Positions 1-11,465 of a stretch of DNA of 64,000 bases are shown one piece after another. Below the pieces are notes generated by a model. It searched no databases and was not told the DNA's origin. It saw only the letters and a program-made list of their open reading frames with translations. The position numbers were made by a program, and so were the translations under genes. Source of the DNA: Leptospira stimsonii (GTDB taxonomy: Bacteria > Spirochaetota > Leptospiria > Leptospirales > Leptospiraceae); contig NZ_QHCS01000002.1 of assembly GCF_003545875.1 (NCBI RefSeq), positions 248,001 to 312,000 of the forward strand, written 5' to 3'. Position 1 is the first letter of the stretch. The number at the start of each line of letters is the position of its first letter.

Positions 1-110
1 ATAAAAGAACTTCCTTCCGGCTTCGGAACACAGGTGAAAAAGAAAGAGAAGCCGATTAACAGAAGGAAGAAGAGTTTGGAGGTATATCTGAATTTATAAT
101 ATTTATTCAT
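1..110 (-). CDS. Lipoprotein, 5' end only (runs off window)
   Basis: Read on the minus strand from an ATG at 108-110, the first 36 codons encode a basic N-terminus (MNKYYKFRYTSK), a hydrophobic stretch rich in Leu and Phe, and FFFTC followed by VPKPEG. This is a type II (lipoprotein) signal peptide with a spirochaete-style lipobox; Cys would be lipidated. The frame is open to the window edge. No clear ribosome binding site precedes the ATG, and the mature protein is outside the window, so function cannot be given. Confidence 0.55.
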   Translation of the reverse strand, partial: MNKYYKFRYTSKLFFLLLIGFSFFFTCVPKPEGSSF

Positions 111-585
111 CGATTTATAAGGAAGTAGCTGTGAAGAACAACAAACCTTGGGCTTCTATTTTATTTCTTTTTTGAAAGTTCGATTCACATCTTATAGGAT
201 GAGAAGCATAAGAGAATTGAAGAGCCTTCTGGTCTGGGATTTGAAACGTTGATGCTCGGGTCTTTCGGTAAGAGAGGTATTCTTGAGGGGTAAGGAAAAG
301 GAGTGGATCGACAAATTCTGATCGAACCTAGATTCGAGCATCTTCACAAAATAAATATTCAGAAAAGTTAGGAGAGAGAACAGAAAAAGAGAAGGGGTTC
401 CAAGAAGTTTTTCCGTTAAAAATGAACTTCGCGATCCTCATTTCGGCAAGTCCTTCGGATGATATTCTTCTTTTCCGCCATTCTTGGAAAAAAAGAATCT
501 TCCGATATCGAGAACGTAAGATCCGATTTTCCTGAAAGAGCGAACAGATGGTCCCGCTATTTGCAAAGGTTTTTTCTTTTTTTTT
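111..585. other. Stretch without a supported gene
   Basis: About 475 bp between the partial lipoprotein gene and the decayed lipoprotein copy. The open frames here are short, overlap each other and have no recognisable domain or signal peptide. The right end may hold the eroded 3' part of the neighbouring pseudogene, but similarity to the intact copy is no longer visible by eye. Confidence 0.5.
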
Positions 586-1141
586 GCCCAGTTTCCGATC
601 GTAGTCGGAGCAGATACAGCGCCATTGCACGGATCGGCGGGAGGAGTCGGAGGAAATCAAAGGATTTCCTTTGAAGAATTTCCAAACGAATTCGAGGCAA
701 CGACGAGAATCTTATACGATTGTACGGTTTCCGGTGAGAAAAAATCAATCGATCGAGAAATGCCGTATCAGGATATAAGGTTTCTTGAATGTACTTTCGA
801 AAGGTTACTCCATCCGAATTGGGGGCGATGATACTTGGTCTTCCGATAAAGGCTTTGATCGAGACAGGTGACGGCGGGGTCAGCTGAAAAGAAAAACGGA
901 CTTCGATTCTTTGATTGCCGTATTGCCCGTAAGATAATACGTCTGGACCGATAAATTGTTCAAGGTAGGCCGATTTGAAGAATCGTTTTGTAACTCGGAG
1001 TCGGGAGCCAAGGTTTGTGTGCCGTTGAGAAGTTCGATGAAAAGAGCCTTCCGATTCTCGCTCTCAGAACTTTTACAAGACGAAGAAAGAAACACGAGTA
1101 ACCTGCTAAAGGAAATAAAAAAAAGCGGATAGCGAATTCAT
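586..1141 (-). pseudogene. Decayed paralogue of the neighbouring lipoprotein gene
   Basis: Read on the minus strand from an ATG at 1139-1141, this stretch matches the intact lipoprotein at 1582-2442 in several frames. The order is: a signal peptide ending LLVFLSSSC; RPTLNNLSVQTYYLTG (intact copy PPTLNELKVNTVYQTG); SIKAFIGRPS (SIKAYIGRPN); FSPETVQSYKILVVASNSFG (intact copy SPETSASYQIIVVTSNSFG); and PPTPPADPCNG (APTPPAGPCNG). The lesions are a frameshift in an 8-T run in the signal peptide, a frameshift near 880, and an in-frame TGA near 660. The C-terminal third is missing or unrecognisable. It looks like one half of an old tandem duplication. Confidence 0.85.
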
Positions 1142-1581
1142 TTTCAGGAAGAGGCTGATTTTAGAAGTTTTCTTATCCATGAACATTCGAATTTTCCTAA
1201 AAATCTCTCGGGAGTTGCAGAAGATTTCCTTAAAAAATCTGGATTTCTCTCTGTATTCACTCGTTTATGATCTACTTTCCTTGTTGTAGAATCGTATAAA
1301 ATACGCGCAGGTTTGTTTTAATATCGAATTTGAATTTTGAAAAAATCCACTTCGCAAAAAACATTCTTAAAATAGAATGTGATTCTTTATCTGTAAGCGT
1401 GAAATTTCGGGAAGAGTTCGCCTTAAAGCAAGAAGAATACCATCTGCCGATCTCAGGAATGAAAAGTAAATGTACTTAGAATCTTCTAACGGGTTTCGAG
1501 AAGTTGTTGCGTTCTGCATCTTGGTCCAAGGAGACGGACTCGAATTTTACGAATCGAGTCCATCCATTATTGGAGAGGAGT
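1142..1581. other. Stretch without a supported gene
   Basis: About 440 bp between the decayed and intact lipoprotein copies, both on the minus strand. No open frame here has a plausible start, domain or signal peptide. It would contain the promoter of the decayed copy and the 3' untranslated end of the intact copy; I see no clear hairpin followed by a T run. Confidence 0.5.
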
Positions 1582-2442
1582 TTAAGGAACTGTAATCTTC
1601 TTCGTTACGAAGCTATCGGAGGAACCGCTCGCCGAATTCAAAAAAGTATAAGAGGCAATATTGACACACGCGTCCGTGTAAGCTTGTGTGTCGAAAGACT
1701 TCTTTATCGTAGAATACGTGTTAGCCGATATTGGGACTGGAGGTTCTTCTAAACCCAATTCGACGAAAGTCAATGGAATGGGCCCCGTATTTCCCTTGGA
1801 ATTTTCAGTGGTGAAATCCAGGTAAAGATAATCCTGAACGGACGTTGTGGTGTATTTCGCGACGAACTCCATTGAATTTCCGTTCATCGTTACTTCAATG
1901 CAGTGTTGTGCGCAATTTCCTATCGTCGTAGGGGCCGCGATCGATCCATTACATGGTCCGGCTGGCGGTGTCGGAGCGATGGAATTAATTTTCTTCGTGG
2001 ATTTTCCGAAAGAATTGGACGTTACGACAATGATTTGATAAGAGGCAGAGGTTTCCGGAGAAGTCCAAATAAATCGATCAGGAAAGAAATCGCTTGGATC
2101 GATCGCTTTGATATAATTTCTTACTGTAGTTCCATCTGCATCAAGCTCGATAAAATTCGGCCTCCCTATATAAGCCTTAATGGAATAGGGCTTGGTCGGA
2201 GTCTGCTGAAAGGAGAATGAAATTTCCACTTTTTGGGAGTCCTCTGGAAATCCCGTTTGATAGACCGTATTGACTTTCAATTCGTTTAAGGTCGGTGGAA
2301 TGGTGGCAAAAAAAGACTGGCTTGCAACTAAAGGAGCCGTTAAATCTTTGTTATCTGCGCCAGGGTTGCAGTTCTGAATAAAGAGCAAGGGAATGATCGA
2401 GATTAAAACTCCTTTGAAAAGTAGTTTTGTCCGTTTTATCAT
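1582..2442 (-). CDS. Putative lipoprotein
   Basis: About 286 residues from the chosen ATG at 2442. An upstream ATG at 2517 would add 25 residues before the signal peptide; 2442 puts the basic MIKRTK directly before the hydrophobic core and the lipobox LLFIQNC. After Cys comes an Asn/Asp-rich linker, then Ser/Thr-rich beta-type sequence. A PTPPAGPCNG segment and several Cys (GNCAQHC, DACVN) could form disulfides outside the cytoplasm. I recognise no named domain; the repeated short beta-like modules suggest an Ig-like or fibronectin-like fold, which is inference. A decayed paralogue lies just downstream. A near-perfect palindrome sits 13 nt upstream of the start. Confidence 0.8.
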   Translation of the reverse strand: MIKRTKLLFKGVLISIIPLLFIQNCNPGADNKDLTAPLVASQSFFATIPPTLNELKVNTVYQTGFPEDSQKVEISFSFQQTPTKPYSIKAYIGRPNFIELDADGTTVRNYIKAIDPSDFFPDRFIWTSPETSASYQIIVVTSNSFGKSTKKINSIAPTPPAGPCNGSIAAPTTIGNCAQHCIEVTMNGNSMEFVAKYTTTSVQDYLYLDFTTENSKGNTGPIPLTFVELGLEEPPVPISANTYSTIKKSFDTQAYTDACVNIASYTFLNSASGSSDSFVTKKITVP

Positions 2443-2454
2443 GAATTGAATAGA

Positions 2455-2478
2455 ATTAGAATGGTATACTATTCTAAT
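2455..2478. promoter_or_regulatory. Near-perfect 24-bp palindrome in lipoprotein leader
   Basis: The arms ATTAGAAT and ATTCTAAT enclose GGTATACT; only one symmetric pair in the 24 bp breaks the palindrome. It lies 13-36 nt upstream of the lipoprotein ATG at 2442, so it could be an operator for a dimeric repressor or an mRNA hairpin next to the start. Both are inference. Confidence 0.4.
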
Positions 2479-2994
2479 GCTATTATAGAATTTATCGTGA
2501 AAATGTATTTTTTTCAAAGTTGTTCTCGATTGTTGTTCCCCTTTGAATCAGGGAACAAAGTTTTTTTTGCACCGAATTGCGTTATCCGCCAATTCAGTGG
2601 TATAAGTACAATGAGTTTTCTTTTTGTCAAAGATAAATGTTCCTTTTTAATAAAATATTTTTTATATAAGTATATTAATATATCCTAAAGTAATAATATT
2701 ATTGTAAACAAAAGTAATTTTTTGGATCATGACAAATGTAATGTTTGATGAGATTGCTACGTGTTTTATCCTCTTAGAAGATAATAAAAGGCTCTTGCAG
2801 TGAGGTTGATTTTCAAGAAAGGCATTATTTCCAACTTCCAATGCTAACTCGATTTTAAAAAAGTAAGAACTTACTCTATGATCGGTTTTAGAGCCTTGTG
2901 CCACTTTCTCTACTGGTTCTTGGAAGATTCGCTTTCTGGAAGGTAAGTGCTGACTCTTTTTTGGGGTGTTGCAATCCTTTCAAAGTGAAAAATC
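2479..2994. other. AT-rich intergenic stretch with a GTAAGAACTTAC element
   Basis: No supported gene. Around 2640-2720 the sequence is very AT-rich. At 2863-2874 a self-complementary GTAAGAACTTAC resembles the GTNGGAACTC element found elsewhere in the window, with GTAAG/CTTAC arms around AA. The longest frame here, on the minus strand, has no domain and partly follows this element. Confidence 0.5.
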
Positions 2995-3279
2995 AGAGTT
3001 TGTTGTTCTCGCGATCGCTCACGAAGCCAGTTTTAAAAGTAGGAACTCCCGCAGACTGTTGTTCTCGTGATCGCTCACGAAGCCAGTTTTAAAAGTAGGA
3101 ACTCCCGCAGACTGTTGTTCTCGTGATCGCTCACGAAGCCAGTTTCTAAAAGTAGGAACTCCCGCAGTTTGTTGTTCTCGCGATCGCTCACGAAGCCAGT
3201 TTCAAAAAGTAGGAACTCCCGCAGTTTGTTGTTCTCGCGATCGCTCACGAAGCCGGTTTCAAAAAGTAGGAACTCACAC
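2995..3279. repeat. Tandem repeat array, 56/57-bp unit, five copies
   Basis: GTAGGAACTC starts at 3039, 3095, 3152, 3209 and 3266, giving periods of 56, 57, 57 and 57 bp. Each unit also carries GTTGTTCTCGYGATCGCTCA followed by CGAAGCC. In the copies reading TCGTGA-TCGC-TCACGA the arms are a perfect 6-bp stem around a 4-nt loop. The array ends at a copy followed by ACAC instead of CCGC. Each unit thus pairs a small hairpin with the GTAGGAACTC element. Confidence 0.9.
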
Positions 3280-3567
3280 GGCTCAACGCTATTACGGGAG
3301 ATTGCCCATTAGGCTCCTCTTCTTAGGATAAACTTTCTATTCTGAAAGCGAACGCGCTTTGCAGTGAAAAACATGAAAAGTAGGAACTCACACAAACCGG
3401 ATTCTTACTAAGACCAAGAGATCCGACGAACTTGAATGAGCCGACGGTGTCTCTCCATCTTTTCCGGAAACCCCGTTTCTTGTCGAAAAAAGAGAAGAAT
3501 TTTCTTCCCATCCGAAAAATAAGAGTATTCTGACGCCGATTCGGCATTTGATCATTTTACATCTTTC
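3280..3567. other. Leader region of the PAS/Fis gene with one GTAGGAACTCACAC element
   Basis: A further solitary copy of the repeat element, GTAGGAACTCACAC, lies at 3380-3393 on the plus strand. No gene is visible in the remaining sequence. The promoter of the gene starting at 3568 should lie here, but I cannot assign -35/-10 boxes with confidence. Confidence 0.5.
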
Positions 3568-4740
3568 ATGAAAATAGAAGCCCTCTACAGATACTTTCTC
3601 CTGACTCCGGCGACTCACCTTCCCGTGATCGATGAGGAAGGAAATCTCATCGGGCTCTTATCCCGAAAATTGATTCAGATGGAAATGGCGGACCTGAGTT
3701 CTTCCGACCGGGAATATGCACAACTTCCGGATTCTTTTTTAGAAATGGAAATGCCCGAATCATTCTTCCAGTATTTTCAGAGACAAAAATCGATTCCTGT
3801 CCTTTCCAAAACCGGGGAAAAAAAGGAAGAATGGGATAAGGTCCAGGTCATGGCCGGACTTGGAAAACTCGTCGCTCCCAAGCGCACGGAAGAGCCTGCA
3901 ACCGAAGAAAAAAAACAGGCTCTGGAACAAAGTTCCCGTTCTTGGTTTATGGAATTGATTCTCCAGAATTTTCCGGACGGACTTTTAGCGACAGATCTCG
4001 AGGGAAGTTCTATCTTTTACAACGAAACCTTTGAACAAACGATTCTTACAAAAAAATACTTTCGAGATTCGATTCTACAAGCGGAACGATTGCTCAAGGA
4101 AATGAGTAAGAATCTTCTTGCGAATTACTTAAAGACCAACGAACTTCGTCTCGAAGGAAATTCTCCCTTTTCTCTTCAGACTTACGTAAACGAGCTCGAA
4201 TGCAACGTTCGGATCATCGTCCTCAAACAAGGCTCGAAGATTGTAGGATATCTCTATCACTTCGTTTCTCCTCGTTCCGGGTTGGGACAACAGGATGAGA
4301 ATGGCTTGGAATTCCCATCGGTAAGTGACGCATTTCTCCAGAAACTTCCTCTCGAAACGATGCTCAAAGAAGTCGAGAGCGCTTTTATCTTTCATTCCTT
4401 GAAGCGAAATCAGGACAATATTTCGCATACCGCGCTCGAGTTAGGAGTTCCTAGAACCACTCTTCAGAATCGGATCAAGTTTTTGGAATTGCAGAGCCGT
4501 TATTCTCTTTCCAGGGAGAATCCGATTCCCCGAAAAAAAGCGAATGTTTCTCCGATATCCGAAACCGCTCCTCTTGAAAAAGCCGCAAAGAATACGGAAA
4601 CTTCTCTTGGAACAAAACATTCTTCTTCCTCCAAGAAAAAACCGAAGAATGTTTCGAAATCTTCCGTTCTTCCGAAGAAAACATCTTCTTCGAAGACAGC
4701 TTCTTCTAAAACGTCGGCAAAAAAAAGAAAGCATCGTTGA
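3568..4740 (+). CDS. CBS-like/PAS/Fis-type HTH regulatory protein
   Basis: 390 residues. Residues about 15-45 (THLPVIDEEGNLIGLLSRK) look like half a CBS domain. Residues about 130-225 look PAS-like (NFPDGLLATDLEGSSIFYNE). Residues about 270-310 form a Fis-type helix-turn-helix (the helix pair around NISHTALELGVPRTTLQNRI). The last 80 residues are a Ser/Lys-rich basic tail ending KKRKHR. This arrangement resembles a sigma-54 activator without its AAA+ domain, so it probably binds DNA but cannot itself remodel sigma-54 holoenzyme (inference). The ATG start has no strong ribosome binding site. It lies 145 bp upstream of rho on the same strand. Confidence 0.75.
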   Translation: MKIEALYRYFLLTPATHLPVIDEEGNLIGLLSRKLIQMEMADLSSSDREYAQLPDSFLEMEMPESFFQYFQRQKSIPVLSKTGEKKEEWDKVQVMAGLGKLVAPKRTEEPATEEKKQALEQSSRSWFMELILQNFPDGLLATDLEGSSIFYNETFEQTILTKKYFRDSILQAERLLKEMSKNLLANYLKTNELRLEGNSPFSLQTYVNELECNVRIIVLKQGSKIVGYLYHFVSPRSGLGQQDENGLEFPSVSDAFLQKLPLETMLKEVESAFIFHSLKRNQDNISHTALELGVPRTTLQNRIKFLELQSRYSLSRENPIPRKKANVSPISETAPLEKAAKNTETSLGTKHSSSSKKKPKNVSKSSVLPKKTSSSKTASSKTSAKKRKHR

Positions 4741-4817
4741 ATAATTTCGTTGACAACGTTCCCTTCCATCCTTTATCTCAAGAGTAGAGCCGGTCTTAGC
4801 AGATCTCTCATTCCACC

Positions 4818-4860
<43 letters not shown>

Positions 4861-4885
4861 CTTTTTTAAACTCAAGTAGCTCCTT

Positions 4886-6337
<1,452 letters not shown>

Positions 6338-6357
6338 CCGCTAAAAAAAGGGAAACT

Positions 6358-6561
<204 letters not shown>

Positions 6562-6619
6562 GAGTTTTCACTCTCGCTATCTTTTTTATGCCGTCTAAAC
6601 ACCGGGCAGGAGAAATTTC

Positions 6620-7596
<977 letters not shown>

Positions 7597-7837
7597 AACG
7601 CTCCCTGCATTGCGACCATTGGCAGCAATGTGCTGAGTTCAGGAAGTGTTCTGCTGAGTTTTCCCGCTTAGTCTTTCGGTATCCCATCCCCTTAGATTGA
7701 TTTTTCTCGTTAGGAAAGCAAAGATTTCCCTGCTTTTGGAAGAAAGATTTTTACGATTCCTTTGGGTAGGATCGTTCTCTTTTCGAGTTAAGCCTATAAA
7801 ACGTCATGAAACGCAGAGTCACACTACAATCTACGTT

Positions 7838-7853
7838 CCGCGATCTTTCGCGG
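7838..7853. terminator. GC-rich hairpin between convergent genes
   Basis: CCGCGA-TCTT-TCGCGG is a perfect 6-bp stem with a 4-nt loop, in the 295-bp gap between the small plus-strand gene ending at 7596 and the minus-strand FecR gene ending at 7892. Neither side has a clear T run, so a role as terminator is tentative. A second weak stem (CATTGC/GCAATG) lies at 7609-7630. Confidence 0.3.
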
Positions 7854-7891
7854 AGTCGGTTCACTCACTCTCTGTGCGTGGATCGCGAGAG

Positions 7892-9169
7892 TTACATTCT
7901 TAGGAATTCTCTTTGTTCCTTGTCTTCCCGTTCCCGTCTGCGCTTCTCTTTTTCCTGTCTCTGGATTTCTTCCGGAGTCAATTCGCGAGGAGGTTTCGGT
8001 TTTTTTACTTCTTGGTAGGTTGACGCGCCGGATTTATTGGAATCGGATTTTGATTCCGTTCTTGACGTTTCCGTTTTGTTTTTGGGGGCGGTTGGATCCG
8101 ATTTTTCTTGGATCTTGTTTTGTTCGTATTTTTGTTTTCCGAGATAATCTCCCGGATCGTAGCCGGTTCTGGAAGGACCACTTCCGCTGTTTTGAGAATT
8201 GCCCTTTGAATTCTTATTATCCGCCTGAGAGTTTTCCGCTCCGGTCTTTTCCAGTTTCAAGCCCGACTTTGTGTTGAGTCCCGTTTGTCCATTTCCCGCA
8301 GGATTTCCGGAGTTGTTTCCGTTGTTTGAATCGCCGTTGGGCCCGGCAGTTTTTCTATAATTCGGATTCCCATTATCATACTTTCCATAATTGGGATCTT
8401 GTGTCGGATCGGAATACTTGGACGAAGAAGAATTCGGATTGGAAGAGGAACCGGAGGAAGATGTCGTTCCGGAATTGTTAAGCGAAGAATTACTCGAACC
8501 AGTGTTTCCCGCCGAAGAACTGGAGGACGCCGAAGCGGATTGAATACTTTCCGTGGTTTGTACGGTTGCCGCAACGGGAAATAATTTCTCGAAGCCTTCC
8601 AAGGACTTTTTCGGATATAAAAGAACCGGATTGCTGGGATCTGCCTTGATACTTCCGGAAAGAATCGCGTATTCCAAATTCTTCTGATTCTTTTTCTTTT
8701 CTACGTTTACGATTCCTTCCACAAGTTTTAAAACTCCGTCCCCGGAACGAATCCCGACGGAGGAAGGATTGTCTTTGTTCTCCGGTCTTCTCGTTACTTG
8801 GAGACCGCCGACTGAAATTTCGAGATTGGCGCGATTGTCGAGATAGTCTATGAAGATCATCGAATTTTCTGCGATGAGGATTTCGGTTCCGTCCAAAAGT
8901 TTTAGCTTCGCCTGGGAACCTTCCGTCGTCAAAATCGTATCTCTGTTTTGAATCGAATTCCCGATTTCAATATCTTTCCAAACGACTTCGGAATCGAACT
9001 TTCTCTGAATCGTATTGGATTTGAAAAGGATCGTCCCTATGACTTTCTGATTTCCCTTGTATCCGTACTGAGTATAATCATATAGGAATATACAGGTGAA
9101 TAAGATTATATTGAAGACAAGAAGAGCCAAAATGGCTCGATCGCCTGAAAGAAATCTTTCTTTCGTCAT
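7892..9169 (-). CDS. FecR-domain membrane protein with low-complexity tail
   Basis: 425 residues. A transmembrane helix at about 13-33 (ILALLVFNIILFTCIFLYDY) anchors the protein. Residues about 60-170 form a FecR-like beta domain (NRDTILTTEGSQAKLKLLDG, then TEILIAENSMIFIDYL). Residues about 200-330 are Ser/Asn/Gly-rich low-complexity sequence, and the C-terminus is a charged Glu/Arg/Lys helix. FecR domains usually act outside the cytoplasm in surface signalling or ligand binding. The gene follows the adenylyl cyclase gene by 2 nt on the same strand, so the two are probably cotranscribed and may work together (inference). Confidence 0.85.
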   Translation of the reverse strand: MTKERFLSGDRAILALLVFNIILFTCIFLYDYTQYGYKGNQKVIGTILFKSNTIQRKFDSEVVWKDIEIGNSIQNRDTILTTEGSQAKLKLLDGTEILIAENSMIFIDYLDNRANLEISVGGLQVTRRPENKDNPSSVGIRSGDGVLKLVEGIVNVEKKKNQKNLEYAILSGSIKADPSNPVLLYPKKSLEGFEKLFPVAATVQTTESIQSASASSSSSAGNTGSSNSSLNNSGTTSSSGSSSNPNSSSSKYSDPTQDPNYGKYDNGNPNYRKTAGPNGDSNNGNNSGNPAGNGQTGLNTKSGLKLEKTGAENSQADNKNSKGNSQNSGSGPSRTGYDPGDYLGKQKYEQNKIQEKSDPTAPKNKTETSRTESKSDSNKSGASTYQEVKKPKPPRELTPEEIQRQEKEKRRREREDKEQREFLRM

Positions 9170-9171
9170 TC

Positions 9172-10971
9172 TTATTTAGACCCGCCCGGTTTGAATTCCA
9201 TTCCGATTTGTTTTCTCAGTTCCTTCAAATTCTTAGGGCAATTCTTATCCTTAGAATGACCTAATACCGCGTAGATGGTTTGAAGAGATTTTTTTCCTTT
9301 TACCTTGATCGGCTTTAACTTTTCTACAGTAAAAATTCCCTTCACTTTTTCGTAAGAATTTCCCGTAATCAGAATGTCGGCGCCGAAAACTTTTGTAAGC
9401 GATTCCACTCTGGATGCGAGGTTGACCGTATCTCCGATGACGGTGTATTCCAAACGATCTTCGGAACCGATTTGTCCCGCGATGACTTCTCCGGTGTTGA
9501 TTCCGATTCCAATGAAAATTTTCGGCTTCTTATCGGTTCCCCGATTCTTATTGAATTGAACCAAACTTTTGCGCATATCAAGTGCGGCTTGGATCGCTTT
9601 TTCCGTATCGAATTCCGTGTGTCCCAATTCTCCCCATACGGCCATGATCGCGTCGCCTATGTATTTGTTCACGCTTCCGCCGTTTGCGTTGATACATTTT
9701 ACCATCGCGGTGAAGTATTGGTTTAAGAATTCGACGACGAGTTCCGGTTCGATCTTCTCGGAGAGGGAAGTAAAATTTCGGATATCGGAAAAAAGAATCA
9801 CACATTCTCTTTTGTCTCCTCCGAGTTTCACCTCTCCCTTAAGGACCATCTCCGCGATGTCCTTGTTTACGAATTTTCCGAAAGCGTCTTTCATCTTGTC
9901 CCGATCGGAAAGACCCTTTCCCATCTCCACGAACGAAGTAGTTAGTTTTCCGATTTCGTCTCCGGATTCCGCTTCGAGAGTGAGTTGAAAATTTCCCTTT
10001 TCGATTTCTTTGGACGCGTCCACGAGTTTAAGAATTGGTCTTGTCAATCTTCTGGAATAAAAGAACACGAATAAAATCGAAACGTTTACGACTACAAACA
10101 TCAGATAGAGATTTCTCTTTTGAATGTTGTATACTTCTTCGAACGCTTTTTTCTCGGATGTACTGGAAATCACTCCAAGTCCGGCGTATCCGATTCTTCT
10201 AAAAGAACCTAAGTAGTATTGATTGTCTTTTCCCTTGTAACGGGTTTGTCCGTTGCTGATGGAGCTTTCCAAAAGATTCTTAACGATCGGATCATCGGCA
10301 AAACTGGTCGGTTGAAGAATCAGTTTCGGATCGGAGTGAGCGATGAGTTTTCCGTCCGCTCCTACGAGGAAGAACTGCGTGATTCCGGACGTTTTGAAAG
10401 AATCCAATATGGAATCCATCTTTACGAGAGAAACGATCACCGCGGAATTGACCCCGTCTCCCAAAGCAACGGAAAGAAATAGAACTGGCTTATGGAAATC
10501 GGGAGATACGTTGTATACGACCGGTTTTCCGATCTGCGCCTTCTTTTGTCCGTTGAGATATTTTCGAACGATCTTGTCTGCATCTTCTCCGGAAATTTTA
10601 TATTCCTTCAGAGCGCCTTCGCTCGCGATTCTTTTGATCCCGTTGTAGTCTCCATTTTCTTTTCTAAAAATCTTTAGGTAGAATATATCGTCTTCGCTTT
10701 CCAGAATATTGTTCGATTCTTCGGATCCGGCGACGGATCGCGCGAGGAGTAAGGAACGTTTTGTGAGAGAGGAAATATCCGATCTCACTTTCTGACTGAT
10801 AACGTCCGTTAGTTTTAAATTGTTTTCTTTGATTCGAACTTCGTTGTCCGATTTGAAAAAGTAGGTCGCAAGAGCGATGATCACTCCTAAGGAAACTAAG
10901 ATGATGAACGAAATGATCACCATCAGTTTTTGACGGATGTTCCAATTGTATAGATTGAGAAATGAATTCAT
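9172..10971 (-). CDS. Membrane adenylyl cyclase, class III, with HAMP domain
   Basis: 599 residues. One helix at about 15-37 and another near 285-305 bracket a periplasmic sensor of about 245 residues, probably Cache-like. A HAMP linker follows (RRLTRPILKLVDASKEIEKG), then the cyclase domain. Metal-binding Asp are in FSDIRNFT (near 392) and KYIGDAIMAVWG (near 436), whose Lys is the purine-selecting residue. VIGDTVNLASRVE near 507 supplies the transition-state Asn and Arg. Thr in EYTVIGD, where other subclasses have Asp, fits class IIIb adenylyl rather than guanylyl cyclases. It should make cAMP in response to a periplasmic signal. Confidence 0.93.
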   Translation of the reverse strand: MNSFLNLYNWNIRQKLMVIISFIILVSLGVIIALATYFFKSDNEVRIKENNLKLTDVISQKVRSDISSLTKRSLLLARSVAGSEESNNILESEDDIFYLKIFRKENGDYNGIKRIASEGALKEYKISGEDADKIVRKYLNGQKKAQIGKPVVYNVSPDFHKPVLFLSVALGDGVNSAVIVSLVKMDSILDSFKTSGITQFFLVGADGKLIAHSDPKLILQPTSFADDPIVKNLLESSISNGQTRYKGKDNQYYLGSFRRIGYAGLGVISSTSEKKAFEEVYNIQKRNLYLMFVVVNVSILFVFFYSRRLTRPILKLVDASKEIEKGNFQLTLEAESGDEIGKLTTSFVEMGKGLSDRDKMKDAFGKFVNKDIAEMVLKGEVKLGGDKRECVILFSDIRNFTSLSEKIEPELVVEFLNQYFTAMVKCINANGGSVNKYIGDAIMAVWGELGHTEFDTEKAIQAALDMRKSLVQFNKNRGTDKKPKIFIGIGINTGEVIAGQIGSEDRLEYTVIGDTVNLASRVESLTKVFGADILITGNSYEKVKGIFTVEKLKPIKVKGKKSLQTIYAVLGHSKDKNCPKNLKELRKQIGMEFKPGGSK

Positions 10972-11465
10972 AACGTTTCCGTTTGCGTTTTACTTGTTAA
11001 TTAATTGAGTCTATCTGATTCAGCTAAACTTATAAAACAACACTATTTTAGGGATTCTCTTAAAATGATCGGATTTTGGACTTTCAGAATCGAGTAAATA
11101 ACTACTTGTGACTAAGATTTGCGTCTTATAAAAAAATGCGCAAGAAAAGAGGGGAGATTTTTTACAAGAGGATCTCGAACTTTTTTGTGTCCCGCACTAG
11201 GAAGGGACGATGTTAAATTCTCTTTTCTCCCAATTTTTTTCCTATTTTTTTTAGAGCTACATTCGTTCCGATTCCTGGGGTTGTCCCGACTTTCGAAATT
11301 TTTCCTCCGATCAAAATCGGATCATTCCGCTCGTGCACGGAAATAACTTTTTTCGGTTTTGGGACAAATTTTGCCAGGGAATGAACGGCCGATTTTCGGG
11401 AACGTCAGTCGCGATTGGCAATTTCACTTTCGTGCCCGGCGAATTGCCGTTGTCGAATCGTTTTT
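10972..11465. other. Intergenic region upstream of the cyclase gene
   Basis: 494 bp between ispG and the cyclase gene, both minus strand. It should contain the 3' end of the ispG transcript and the cyclase promoter. An inverted repeat GGCAATT/AATTGCC spans 11417-11448, about 20 bp past the ispG stop codon, without a T run in the ispG direction. No supported gene. Confidence 0.5.

Noticed and set aside
2995..3279. CRISPR array
   Set aside because: The unit is repeated nearly in full, with no unique spacers, and there are no cas genes.
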